Made by a program: the position numbers and the translations under genes | Origin: an uncultured Clostridium sp. | GTDB taxonomy: Bacteria > Bacillota > Clostridia > Clostridiales > Clostridiaceae | Assembly: GCF_900769625.1 (NCBI RefSeq) | Contig: NZ_CAAGHK010000008.1 | Span: forward strand, 1 to 31,251 | Reading direction: 5' to 3' | DNA: 31,251 nucleotides | The notes under the pieces: generated by a model | The model's database searches: none | What the model saw: the letters and a program-made list of their open reading frames with translations, nothing else | What the model was told of the DNA's origin: nothing | Shown here: positions 16,962-24,390 of the stretch, piece after piece | Numbering within the stretch: the first letter of the stretch is position 1 | Layout: every line of letters begins with the position of its first letter

Positions 16962-17003
16962 AAGAGCAGATAGTTTTGTGTAAACTCAAAACTATCTGCT
17001 CTT
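16962..17003 (+). terminator. Strong terminator after the EAL-GGDEF operon
   Basis: A perfect 17-bp inverted repeat (16962-16978 with 16987-17003) encloses an 8-base loop directly after the GGDEF stop and is followed by CCCTTTATT. It isolates the recombinase gene from read-through of the signalling operon, so the recombinase must have its own promoter. Confidence 0.85.
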
Positions 17004-17167
17004 CCCTTTATTGCATAACTAATATATTTTTCAGTCTGAATCAAGATTAAACATACCTATGGAACTTTTGAAATAAAAATTTAATATATTATAAATAATT
17101 AGGAGTAAATTATTTATACTGGAATTTTCACTTTTTTATTATTATCTTTTTAATAGGAGCTGGTTAA

Positions 17168-18841
17168 ATGATAACTATAGCAGTCTATTCACGTAAATCA
17201 GTTTTTACTGGTAAAGGTGAATCTATAGAAAATCAGATTGAACTATGTAAAAATTATTGTGAAACATATCTTTTAGAAAAAGATATAAATTATATTGTTT
17301 ATGAAGATGAAGGATTTAGTGGAAAGAACATTAACAGGCCTCAATTTAAAAAACTCATCAATGATATAAAAGCAAATAAAATAAATACTTTAATATGCTA
17401 CAGACTTGACCGTATATCAAGAAATGTGGCTGATTTTTCAAGTACATTGGAATTATTGCAGAAACATAATGTAAGTTTTATAAGCATAAAAGAAAGATTT
17501 GATACAACCACACCTTTAGGCAGAGCTATGATTTATATAGCTTCAGTATTTGCACAGCTTGAAAGGGAAACTCTTGCTGAAAGAGTACGTGATAATATGA
17601 TACAACTTTCAAAGACTGGACGGTGGCTTGGCGGATCTCTCCCCTTTGGTTTTAATGTTGAAAAAGTAACTTACCTTAATGATGAACTGAAAGAAAAAAC
17701 ATTATCAAAACTTGTTCCAAATGAAAGTGAACAGAATATAGTGAAATTTGTATATGATACTTATTTAAAGGTTCATTCTGTCAGAGATACAACAAGACAG
17801 TTAAATTTAAATCTCTTTAAGGGTAAAAACGGAGGGAACTTTGATCTGACTCAGACTCGAAGAATACTGAGGAATCCTATGTATGTAATTTCAGATGATG
17901 ATACCCACAATTATTTAAAAAACAGAGGAATGAATGTGTACGGAACACCTAATGGAAATGGATATTTAACGTATAATAAGAGTAAGCAGTCTTGTATAAG
18001 TACTGATATAGAGGACTGGATAGTAACAGTGTCAAATCACAAAGGAATAATAACTTCAGAGCAATGGCTTAATATACAGCTTATACTGGATGAGAATAAA
18101 GAAAAGCAGTCAAGGATTGGAACTGGCAAAAGGAACAGTGCATTATTCTCAGGTCTTTTAAAATGTTCAAAATGTGGCGGCAATATGGTTGTAAAATTAA
18201 GCGGCAGAAATGCAAACAATAATAATCTTCCATATGAATATTATGTATGTTCCAATAAAATGAATAAGTATGTTAATAAATGCACGACTAAAAACATTCC
18301 AGTTGAAAAATTAGATTCAGTACTTATTTCAAAAATAAAAGCTGAAAACAATGAAATACTTAAGAAAACATTAGAAAAATCTGTGAACTCAACTAAAAAG
18401 GATTTATTAAATAATGAGGTAAAAGACATTAAAGCTCAGATTTCTGAAAAAGAATCTTTAGTATCTAATCTTATAAAACAATTATCAAAATCTACATCTG
18501 AAAGCATTTCAGATAGATTAATGAAAGAATTAAATAATCTTGATGCTGAAATCAAACAGCTGAAAAATAGACTCACACTGCTTGATAAGCAGAAATCTAT
18601 TAATTTCAATAAAAATAATAATGTCTTGGCGCTTATGAACGCATTAGAGCATTTTGATAAAACTATTGATTTAATTGATGATATTACTCAGAAACGTTTC
18701 CTCATTCAATCAATTGTTGAAAGTGCTTCATGGGACAGCGATACTAATAATGTAGAAATAAAATTATCCTCTAAAAAAAATAGGCAATTTACTAATAGTT
18801 GTAAACCCATGGACTGCAACTTATATACAGGCAAAAGATGA
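17168..18841 (+). CDS. Large serine recombinase of the cotJC element
   Basis: This 557-residue site-specific recombinase belongs to the SpoIVCA/TndX group. The N-terminal resolvase domain has the catalytic Ser11 in VYSRKS, the conserved YRLDRISR (78-85) and FAQLERE (128-134). The recombinase domain follows to about 310. A zinc ribbon uses C333, C336, C361 and C372, and a coiled-coil arm spans about 410-475. AGGAGC lies nine bases before the ATG. The gene runs through the right attachment core: residues 548-557 are encoded by cotJC DNA in another frame. After excision the last residues would become TLQNAYFWQKG, so the enzyme stays full length in both states. The promoter region (17004-17167) contains CATACCTAT at 17052, reminiscent of a sigma-E -10 box but without a convincing -35. 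It probably catalyses both integration and excision. Confidence 0.95.
   Translation: MITIAVYSRKSVFTGKGESIENQIELCKNYCETYLLEKDINYIVYEDEGFSGKNINRPQFKKLINDIKANKINTLICYRLDRISRNVADFSSTLELLQKHNVSFISIKERFDTTTPLGRAMIYIASVFAQLERETLAERVRDNMIQLSKTGRWLGGSLPFGFNVEKVTYLNDELKEKTLSKLVPNESEQNIVKFVYDTYLKVHSVRDTTRQLNLNLFKGKNGGNFDLTQTRRILRNPMYVISDDDTHNYLKNRGMNVYGTPNGNGYLTYNKSKQSCISTDIEDWIVTVSNHKGIITSEQWLNIQLILDENKEKQSRIGTGKRNSALFSGLLKCSKCGGNMVVKLSGRNANNNNLPYEYYVCSNKMNKYVNKCTTKNIPVEKLDSVLISKIKAENNEILKKTLEKSVNSTKKDLLNNEVKDIKAQISEKESLVSNLIKQLSKSTSESISDRLMKELNNLDAEIKQLKNRLTLLDKQKSINFNKNNNVLALMNALEHFDKTIDLIDDITQKRFLIQSIVESASWDSDTNNVEIKLSSKKNRQFTNSCKPMDCNLYTGKR
18795..18822 (+). other. Right attachment junction (attR) in cotJC
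   Basis: Element DNA ends at ...GTTGTAAAC-CCA (CCA at 18807-18809) and cotJC resumes with TGGACTGCAACT. TTGTA just left of the core is the partner of TACAA at the left end. The junction lies inside the recombinase reading frame. Confidence 0.8.
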
Positions 18842-19034
18842 CCCTATTGCCGACCTCCACGAAGATATGGCTGCTGAACAGAAAGCAAGAGCTACTTATG
18901 AAAATTTAATCCAGCTGACTGATGACCAGGATATAAAAGATATATTGAAATTCTTAAGAGAAAGAGAAGTTGTCCATTATCAAAGATTTGGTGAAGCATT
19001 AATGGACGTTCAAGACTGCTTATGTTCTAAATAA
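18810..19034 (+). pseudogene. cotJC: cotJC 3' part, separated from its start by the element
   Basis: From 18810 the plus strand encodes 74 residues, starting WTATYIQAKDDPIADLHEDM, that continue CotJC exactly where the first part breaks off. It includes the Mn ligands E137 (in AAEQKARATY) and H170 (in EREVVHYQRF), numbered on the joined protein. It has no start codon or ribosome binding site of its own and is partly overlapped, in another frame, by the end of the recombinase gene. It can only be expressed after excision of the element. There is no frameshift or stop within it, so it is under selection or recently split. Confidence 0.95.
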
Positions 19035-19075
19035 ATATTTAAAATATCTTATAATATAAAAACACAAATCTTTAT

Positions 19076-19117
19076 ATTAAAAGCTCCATGATTTTTATAC
19101 ATGAAGCTTTTAATAAT
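19076..19117. terminator. Terminator of the cotJ operon
   Basis: A 15-bp inverted repeat with one mismatch (ATTAAAAGCTCCATG at 19076 and CATGAAGCTTTTAAT ending 19114) lies 41 bases past the cotJC stop. The arm ends in TTTTAATAATATT. It may also serve the convergent minus-strand gene that ends at 19171. Confidence 0.7.
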
Positions 19118-19170
19118 ATTACTATCTTTAAGTGATAAATACCTATACTTAATTTACTTCTTAAAAAGAC

Positions 19171-19725
19171 TTAATAATTTACTCTGACCGTAATATCATA
19201 TATAAACCGCGAAAATCCTTTTATAAATGCTTGGTCCTTTCCTTCCAGGTAATGCTGCCAGTTTTCCAACCTTATACATTCCTCTTCAAAATCTCCGCTG
19301 CATTTAAGCCATCTTATTAAATTTTTAATATTTAAATCATTATGAAAGGACTTTTTCCTTTTTCTCAAAAGAATTCGTAAATTCATTTTTCCACGTAACC
19401 TGTCCACTTTTTCCTTCAACAAATCACATCTTCTCAAATTGTTAAGAAAATCAAACTTAAATACATCTAATCTGCCGATATTGTCTATATATTGTTCATA
19501 TTCAGATTTTAATACCCCAATTAAAAGAAATTCTATAAAATACTCTTCATATGTTCTCACCTTTTCAGCACCATATCTGTTTATATATCTAAAAAAATCT
19601 TTAATAAATTCTCTACATTCAGTAAATATACTATTCATTACCTCTTCTTTTTCATATTTTACTTTATCATAATATGAATTTAATCTTTCACTATCTGCTT
19701 TAAGACTATAAGTTAAATAATACAT
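19171..19725 (-). CDS. N-terminal half of a DUF116-type protein
   Basis: This 184-residue helical protein starts MYYLTYSLKADSERL with AAGGAG four bases before the ATG. The segments YFIEFLLIGVL (62-72), LIRWLKCSGDFEEE and RLENWQHYL match what I remember of the N-terminal helical region of clostridial DUF116 proteins. Those are about 350-380 residues long and end in a Cys-rich DUF116 domain. That second domain is absent: the frame stops at 19171 and only the cotJ terminator follows. It could be a natural short version or the surviving half of a truncated gene whose end was lost near the element. Function unknown. Confidence 0.5.
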   Translation of the reverse strand: MYYLTYSLKADSERLNSYYDKVKYEKEEVMNSIFTECREFIKDFFRYINRYGAEKVRTYEEYFIEFLLIGVLKSEYEQYIDNIGRLDVFKFDFLNNLRRCDLLKEKVDRLRGKMNLRILLRKRKKSFHNDLNIKNLIRWLKCSGDFEEECIRLENWQHYLEGKDQAFIKGFSRFIYDITVRVNY

Positions 19726-19841
19726 TATTCTCCTTAACCCTTCAGTAAAATTTCAATATTCAACATAATATAATCATAATATCTGAAATCTTACAAAAGC
19801 ATAAATTCTTTGAAATATAAATTATGATCTTAATTCTATAA

Positions 19842-20375
19842 TTATCTAATCAATCCTGCATATATTTCTTCCAGGACATATGTTTCTCTTTCTATCCAGT
19901 TAGCTTTAATTTCATCCTTCGATTCAATTATCCTCTTATTATTATCTATTGCCTCTTTTACATCAATCCACACTGGTCTAAACTCAAGCTTTGCTTCATA
20001 TGCATCAAGCCTTTGTTTTTTCACTTCACCAGTAATTTCAGCAATATAATAATAAGATATCATCTTAAATATTCTGTAATGAACATATTTATCTTTGCTC
20101 TTTTCAGTCACAATGCCAATTTGTTTGCCAATTGTTTTAGCAACATAGCCTGTTTCTTCTTCAATTTCCCTTTTTAGAGCTTCTATTCTGCCTTCACCTT
20201 TTTTTATTCCTCCACCGGGAAATTTATAATCTTTATTTTTGGAATGTACCATTAATATTTTCTTATCTTTTATGATTATAGCTCTAACTGCTTCTCTATA
20301 ATTTATATTACCGATTCTTTCACTGACTTTATCAATCTGAAAAAGCTTGTTAAATAGAATACCTATTTCCTTCAC
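19842..20375 (-). CDS. Nudix hydrolase
   Basis: This 177-residue protein carries a complete Nudix box, GGIKKGEGRIEALKREIEEE followed by TGY (G-x5-E-x7-R-E-U-x-E-E-x-G-U), which binds Mg2+ for cleavage of a nucleoside diphosphate linked to another moiety. It is preceded by the beta strand EAVRAIIIKDKKILMVHSK. An N-terminal extension of about 25 residues and a C-terminal part ending VLEEIYAGLIR surround the domain. The start is taken as GTG at 20375, but AAAGGA lies almost directly against it, so the true start is uncertain; no other in-frame ATG fits. The substrate cannot be predicted. Confidence 0.85.
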   Translation of the reverse strand: MKEIGILFNKLFQIDKVSERIGNINYREAVRAIIIKDKKILMVHSKNKDYKFPGGGIKKGEGRIEALKREIEEETGYVAKTIGKQIGIVTEKSKDKYVHYRIFKMISYYYIAEITGEVKKQRLDAYEAKLEFRPVWIDVKEAIDNNKRIIESKDEIKANWIERETYVLEEIYAGLIR

Positions 20376-20758
20376 ATCCTTTCATAATAAAATCTCTTTA
20401 TATTATTATTTCATAATTTAACTATTCTATAACATAAATTATACTTCAATTATTTCATAATGTAAAAAAAAGTTAATATAAGTGACATTTTATATAAATA
20501 AAATGACCTGAGGGAATAATCATTCTCTCAGGTCTTATGATAATTTTATATCATGTATCTACTATTAATATGATTTTTATATTAGTGTGTGTCTAAAATG
20601 TATTTGTTTATTTAAAAAGTCAATTCATCTGTGTGTAGAACTGAATAATTATGTGTATCTATTTTTACTCTTGTTGTGTGGAGGCCAAAAGTAAAATTTA
20701 TCTTTTATTCTATGCGTTATTACTTTACATTTGTTTATCTGCATAAGTTATGTGGAGT
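20376..20758. other. Intergenic interval with a hairpin and GTGTG-rich stretch
   Basis: No gene is seen. It contains the hairpin at 20505-20534 and, from about 20584 to 20755, several GTGTG or TATGTG words (for example near 20585, 20631, 20652 and 20675) in otherwise AT-rich DNA. The near-identical pairs ATTTGTTTAT (about 20603 and 20729) and TGTGGAG (about 20679 and 20750) recur. I could not assign a role; a small untranslated RNA or a decayed repeat are both possible. Confidence 0.35.
20505..20534. terminator. Hairpin, probable bidirectional terminator
   Basis: GACCTGAGGGAAT (20505-20517) and ATTCTCTCAGGTC (20522-20534) form a 13-bp stem with one mismatch and a 4-base loop. AT-rich tails flank both sides. 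It lies 225 bases past the DUF3793 stop on the minus strand and upstream of the Nudix gene. Confidence 0.6.
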
Positions 20759-21394
20759 CTATATGCAGATATAATTATTACAAAAGGAGTCTTTAATGCT
20801 TGATACTAGAATTTGCGATGAGTTTCCTTCAAGCATATTTTTCATCGTATAATTTTTGATTTCATCATATTGATTAAATATATTCTTTGCTTCCTCTGAA
20901 TTGTTATACACTTTCCAGTATCCGCAGAGAAGACATTTTTTAGTAGTACATTCCATAAAATCTTTAACATCTTCAAATGGTATTCCTAAGAATAACCCTA
21001 ATTCATGTGGACAATGATATTTTTCGTATCTGTCTTTTAATGTTTTTACATATTCATTTATTTCAATTTCCTCTGGATAACCGAACTTACTAAGAAAATC
21101 TATAACATTCTGCCTATTTAATTCTCTTTCAAGTACATTTTCATCATAAATCATTAAAATAATAGAATCATCATTTTGCCTAAGTTCTATGTATTTTAAA
21201 TTTATGTCGGCAATGAATTCTTTTCCATATTTCTCCCAGTTCCCATATATCTTCTCGTCTTTCTTCTTAAATCCTATCGTCACTGCTGGTTTTACTCCTG
21301 CTATAACCCACGATATCTTGTACACAAGAAAATTCTCGATATATTCTTTATTTTCCATTGAATTTAATCTTTTGTAAAAATCCAGATACTTCAT
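20759..21394 (-). CDS. DUF3793 family protein
   Basis: This 211-residue soluble protein matches DUF3793: a Gly-rich N-terminal domain with AGVKPAVTIGF, a central CPHELGLFLGIPFEDVKDFM motif, then CTTKKCLLCGYWKVYNN. The Cys residues of CPHE, CTTKKC and LCGYW could bind a metal. In clostridia this family is often found beside flavodoxins, as here: it starts 26 bases after the flavodoxin stop, with GGTGGAG before the ATG, and so shares the Fur-controlled promoter. A role in iron or heme metabolism is inferred from that context only. Residues after about 185 are not typical and contain two further Cys. Confidence 0.82.
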   Translation of the reverse strand: MKYLDFYKRLNSMENKEYIENFLVYKISWVIAGVKPAVTIGFKKKDEKIYGNWEKYGKEFIADINLKYIELRQNDDSIILMIYDENVLERELNRQNVIDFLSKFGYPEEIEINEYVKTLKDRYEKYHCPHELGLFLGIPFEDVKDFMECTTKKCLLCGYWKVYNNSEEAKNIFNQYDEIKNYTMKNMLEGNSSQILVSSIKDSFCNNYICI

Positions 21395-21420
21395 AATAAA
21401 ACCATCTCCACCTTGTTATA

Positions 21421-21831
21421 TTATAGTAAAGCTATTTGCTTACCAAATTCTATACACTGATCCTCATCAGCCTCATTTTGATTGATTAAGCTTTCTAATT
21501 TAATTGTGCATCCATAGCCAGTCATTCTTTCTTCAAAATTTCTCATCCATTGACCGTCTCCCCATCCATATGAGCCAAATAAAGCTGCCTTCTTTCCAGA
21601 AACTTTTCCGCTTATTTCTTCGATAAATGGTTCAAATTCACATTCTTCAAGGACTTCATCTCCCATTGCAGGACATCCTAATATAAGTACATCTTCCTTT
21701 AATAATTCATCTATATTAACATCACTTACATTGATTAGTTCTGCCTCTTTGCCACTTTCCTTTATACCTTTTGCAATAGCTTGCGCCATTGCTTCTGTGT
21801 TTCCTGTTCCTGACCAATATACTATTTTCAT
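21421..21831 (-). CDS. Flavodoxin
   Basis: This 136-residue FMN-binding electron carrier has the phosphate loop WSGTGNTEAMA (5-15), the first isoalloxazine loop CPAMGDEVLEE (53-63) and the second loop FGSYGWGDGQW. The length is typical of short-chain clostridial flavodoxins. AAAGGGG lies about eight bases before the ATG. It is the first gene of a two-gene operon with DUF3793. The promoter is strong and overlaps Fur-box-like palindromes, as expected for a protein that replaces ferredoxin when iron is scarce. Confidence 0.95.
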   Translation of the reverse strand: MKIVYWSGTGNTEAMAQAIAKGIKESGKEAELINVSDVNIDELLKEDVLILGCPAMGDEVLEECEFEPFIEEISGKVSGKKAALFGSYGWGDGQWMRNFEERMTGYGCTIKLESLINQNEADEDQCIEFGKQIALL

Positions 21832-21852
21832 TTTGTTTGTCCCCTTTCTATT

Positions 21853-21867
21853 TGAAAACTATTCTCA
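21853..21867 (-). promoter_or_regulatory. Fur-box-like palindrome 1
   Basis: TGAAAACTATTCTCA agrees with the 7-1-7 Fur box TGATAATnATTATCA at 11 of 14 positions by direct comparison. It lies between the -10 box and the ribosome binding site of the flavodoxin operon, so a bound repressor would block transcription. Confidence 0.6.
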
Positions 21868-21875
21868 ATTAGTAT

Positions 21876-21902
21876 ATTATAATATCCTAGTTGTTTTGTC
21901 AA
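21876..21902 (-). promoter_or_regulatory. Sigma-A promoter of the flavodoxin operon
   Basis: On the minus strand TTGACA (21897-21902) is followed by TATAAT (21876-21881) with a 15-base spacer, or by the overlapping TAATAT (21874-21879) with the more usual 17. It lies about 45 bases before the flavodoxin start. Confidence 0.75.
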
Positions 21903-21926
21903 CATTTTTTGAAAATAATTTTTATT

Positions 21927-21941
21927 TGATAATTCATATCA
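21927..21941 (-). promoter_or_regulatory. Fur-box-like palindrome 2
   Basis: TGATAATTCATATCA matches the 7-1-7 Fur box at 12 of 14 positions. It also sits in a perfect TTTGATA-ATTCA-TATCAAA inverted repeat (21925-21943). It is just upstream of the -35 box, so the promoter is flanked by two candidate sites. Confidence 0.55.
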
Positions 21942-21947
21942 AATAAA

Positions 21948-21992
21948 ATATGCTCATCTTACATACTAATATTTCATGTAAGATGAGCATAT
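21948..21992 (-). terminator. Terminator of the EamA permease gene
   Basis: A perfect 17-bp inverted repeat (21948-21964 with 21976-21992) and an 11-base loop lie about 20 bases past the permease stop. On the minus strand a TTTATTTGATA tail follows. Confidence 0.8.
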
Positions 21993-22013
21993 GATTATAT
22001 TTTCCTATTAAAA

Positions 22014-22898
22014 CTATTGTTCCGATTGTTTTTTATCTAGTTTTTTGTTATTAATGAACATGTATAATGATGCTCCAAATATTATGCAGTATCCAATTAC
22101 GCTTAAGTAATCAGGAAGAACTCCAAATAAGAATAAGCTTATTACTGCTGAAAATATTATATTTGTATAATCGAAAATCGATATTTCCTTACCTGGAGCA
22201 AATTTATAGGCAAAAGTTATTCCAAACTGTCCAAGACTTGCAAATACTCCCGCCAAAATCAAATATGTAAACTGAATCATCGACATTGGTTTATAAGAAA
22301 GAAGCATCAGCGGAAATGTCACTACGCTTGAAAATAATGAAAAATAAAATACTATCGTATCAGGATTTTCTTTTCCACCTAATGATCGCACACACGTATA
22401 GGCTACCGCTGCACTTATCCCGCCAAGAGTTCCAGCCAGTGCCGGTAATGCTTCAAAGCTGAATGAAGGCTTTATTATAAAAAGTGCTCCTGCAAAAGCT
22501 ACCGCCAGAGCAATAAACTGATTTGGCTTTATCTTCTCCTTTAAAAATACTGCTGAAAATATTATTACAAAAAACGGACTAAGCTTATTGAGCATATTAG
22601 CATCTGACAGTACAAGTCTGTCAATAGCATAATAGTTAAGCAGTATGCCGATTGTTCCAAATGTTGATCTCATAATAAGAAGCTTCTGATTTTCCTTTTT
22701 TCCAAAGAAGCATCCCTTATGTTTTATTATTAGTGCAAAAGCCACTACAACCGATACAACATTTCTGAAAAATGTCTTCTGAAATGATGGTATATCTCCT
22801 GATAGTTTAACAAATGCAGACATCATAGCAAAGCCAAATGCAGACATTATTATAAAAATTATTCCCTTTGTTCTGTTACTTAATGAACTGTTATTCAT
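22014..22898 (-). CDS. DMT-superfamily permease, EamA type
   Basis: This 294-residue protein has about ten hydrophobic segments arranged as two EamA repeats (about 10-140 and 155-285), typical of drug/metabolite transporters. The first repeat shows FQKTFFRNVVSVVVAF and LKEKIKPNQFIALAVAFAGA; the second contains VRSLGGKENPDTIVFYFSLF and VISLFLFGVLPDYLSVIGY. GGAGAGGAG lies before the ATG. Members export metabolites, often amino acids or purines, but the substrate cannot be read from sequence. It is a single-gene unit with its own terminator. Confidence 0.88.
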   Translation of the reverse strand: MNNSSLSNRTKGIIFIIMSAFGFAMMSAFVKLSGDIPSFQKTFFRNVVSVVVAFALIIKHKGCFFGKKENQKLLIMRSTFGTIGILLNYYAIDRLVLSDANMLNKLSPFFVIIFSAVFLKEKIKPNQFIALAVAFAGALFIIKPSFSFEALPALAGTLGGISAAVAYTCVRSLGGKENPDTIVFYFSLFSSVVTFPLMLLSYKPMSMIQFTYLILAGVFASLGQFGITFAYKFAPGKEISIFDYTNIIFSAVISLFLFGVLPDYLSVIGYCIIFGASLYMFINNKKLDKKQSEQ

Positions 22899-23079
22899 GT
22901 TATCTCCTCTCCACTTAACATATATTACGATATGTTATTTCCATTTTTAAAATTTAATTAATATATATGTTCTAATAAATAGTTTACATAGTTATTAAAA
23001 AGTCCTCTAATGATTTTCACCAAAATTGTCAATTGTTAATTGAAACATATATGAACCTGTTCATTTTATTTATGGCTTG

Positions 23080-23709
23080 CTATTTTTCACTATTTAAAAG
23101 ATTATCTATTTGTTCTTCAAGCATTTCTTTTGTCATTTCAATTTTTATATCCTTCTGAATAAGCCTGTTCTTATCAATAAATAATGTTCTTGGCAGTGAT
23201 GTAACTTTATAATTTACCATCACATCATAATGATCATCAAATATAGTTTTTATATCAAGACTATTATCCTTAAGATAGTTAAGTGTACTTTCCTTTGTTT
23301 CATTATTTCCATCAACTATATTAACCATGAGGAATGTCACCCTGCCTTCATATTTGTTGATTGCCTCTTCAAAATATGGCAGTTCATTCACACATGGTTC
23401 ACATGTACTGTTCCAGAAATTCAGCACAATATACTGTCCTTTATAATCTGAAAGCCTGATTTCATTACCATTTTCATCATGTGCTTCAAAATCCTTTGCT
23501 TCTGCTTTAAATTCCTGTTCCACATCAGGAGCTACATTATCTATAATCCCTGGTGGTATATCATTAATACTTTCTGGAAGAAGAATTTCATTTGAATTAC
23601 CAGAACTGATATTCTTATCAGCTTTTTCCTTATTATAAAAAATCACTGCAGCACACGCTACAATCAATACTGCGCATAATGCTGTTATACTTTTCTCATT
23701 TTTAATCAT
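23080..23709 (-). CDS. TlpA/ResA-like membrane-anchored thiol-disulfide oxidoreductase
   Basis: This 209-residue protein has an N-terminal membrane anchor (about 8-24), a polar linker and a thioredoxin-fold domain from about residue 70. The redox motif is STCEPCVNELPYF (CxxC with Glu-Pro between), preceded by LNFWN as in TlpA/ResA. The cis-proline loop is TSLPRTLFID. It should reduce disulfides of exported proteins outside the membrane. The linker contains a cluster of Pro, Asp and Glu residues. AAGAGG lies four bases before the ATG. The 21-base gap after the GNAT gene suggests that the two are co-transcribed. Confidence 0.88.
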   Translation of the reverse strand: MIKNEKSITALCAVLIVACAAVIFYNKEKADKNISSGNSNEILLPESINDIPPGIIDNVAPDVEQEFKAEAKDFEAHDENGNEIRLSDYKGQYIVLNFWNSTCEPCVNELPYFEEAINKYEGRVTFLMVNIVDGNNETKESTLNYLKDNSLDIKTIFDDHYDVMVNYKVTSLPRTLFIDKNRLIQKDIKIEMTKEMLEEQIDNLLNSEK

Positions 23710-23730
23710 AATACCTCTTTTCTTTTGTTC

Positions 23731-24264
23731 TTAAATTTTTTCTATATAAATATCTTCAAAATTAAATGCTTCCTTTATAATATTCCATTTTTCACTTTTC
23801 ATCAATACATATATCATATCATTCATCTTTTCGTTTTTATGCTGATTCTCTTTAAATCTTCCACTTATTTCACCTCCCATTATAAGATGTGTATTAAGAT
23901 TTCTTTGATCACTTTCAGGAATAATTGTTGATGCATACTGTAATTTCAATTCATCAAAAATATAATTATACATATTCCATAAAATGGCTGATGTTATATT
24001 TCTGCCACGAAAATGAATGTCTCCAATATAATACTCTAAAATACAACCCTGATCATCAATATGATTGAGATTTACCATTCCAATCTTAATTCCACCATTA
24101 TTAATAACCCAGTATTTGCAGTTACTTTTTCCATTTATCCTATCCTTCCATTGAAATCTGCCACCCTTAAGTATACCCTCACTATCATATTCATTTTCAT
24201 AAGTATGTTTCCACAGATTCATCAGACTACAATCCTTCTCCTGAAATTTTTCAAGCTTAATCAT
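23731..24264 (-). CDS. GNAT-family N-acetyltransferase
   Basis: This 177-residue protein has the GNAT layout: an N-terminal MIKLEKFQEKDCSLM strand-helix, a mid-domain GGIKIGMVNLNHID strand pair, LEYYIGDIHFRGRNITSAIL as the acetyl-CoA-binding beta-4/alpha-3 region (here R-G-R-N in place of RGxGxG/A), and a C-terminal strand. The start at 24264 has AGGAGATG seven bases upstream; a longer frame to 24318 runs through the likely promoter. The acceptor substrate is unknown. Confidence 0.75.
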   Translation of the reverse strand: MIKLEKFQEKDCSLMNLWKHTYENEYDSEGILKGGRFQWKDRINGKSNCKYWVINNGGIKIGMVNLNHIDDQGCILEYYIGDIHFRGRNITSAILWNMYNYIFDELKLQYASTIIPESDQRNLNTHLIMGGEISGRFKENQHKNEKMNDMIYVLMKSEKWNIIKEAFNFEDIYIEKI

Positions 24265-24360
24265 ATACTCATCTCCTAAATATCTGTATATTTTTACAGT
24301 ATAATATAATCTTTCCACTTTTCTTGTCTATGAAATTTAATATATGATTAATTTTTCAAT

Positions 24361-24390
24361 TTGACACAAAATGTCTGCAATTTTTATATT
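24361..24390 (+). promoter_or_regulatory. Sigma-A promoter of the putP pseudogene
   Basis: TTGACA (24361-24366) and TATATT (24385-24390) are separated by 18 bases, about 110 bases before the putP ATG. The promoter appears intact although the gene it serves is broken. Confidence 0.55.

Larger units (their letters stand above)
10939..18809 (+). mobile_element. Skin-like serine-recombinase element inserted in cotJC
   Basis: A 7,871-bp block separates the two halves of cotJC and is bounded by a 3-bp shared core, CCA. A large serine recombinase sits at the right edge, as in phage-like and skin-type elements. The cargo consists of a damaged small gene, a PilZ-tailed glycosyltransferase, an EAL protein and a GGDEF protein. 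There are no phage structural, transposase or conjugation genes. Joining the element ends gives TTGTA-AACCCACAC-TACAA, an inverted repeat centred exactly on the CCA core, as expected of an attP site. Element and host gene share orientation, and excision restores the cotJC frame precisely. By analogy with skin in sigK, excision in the mother cell would be harmless to the germ line. Regulation of excision is inferred, not shown. Confidence 0.92.

Noticed and set aside
17052..17060. CATACCTAT as a sigma-E or sigma-K promoter of the recombinase
   Set aside because: It resembles a -10 box but no acceptable -35 box is found at the right distance; mentioned only as a weak hint in the recombinase entry.
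10939..18809. Element interpreted as a transposon or prophage
   Set aside because: No terminal inverted repeats of transposon length, no target duplication beyond the 3-bp core, no transposase and no phage structural or replication genes.
10597..19034. Explanation of the split cotJC as assembly error or as a simple decayed gene
   Set aside because: Both halves are free of lesions, join in frame at a shared core to the normal length, and a site-specific recombinase lies exactly at the joint; this is the signature of precise insertion.
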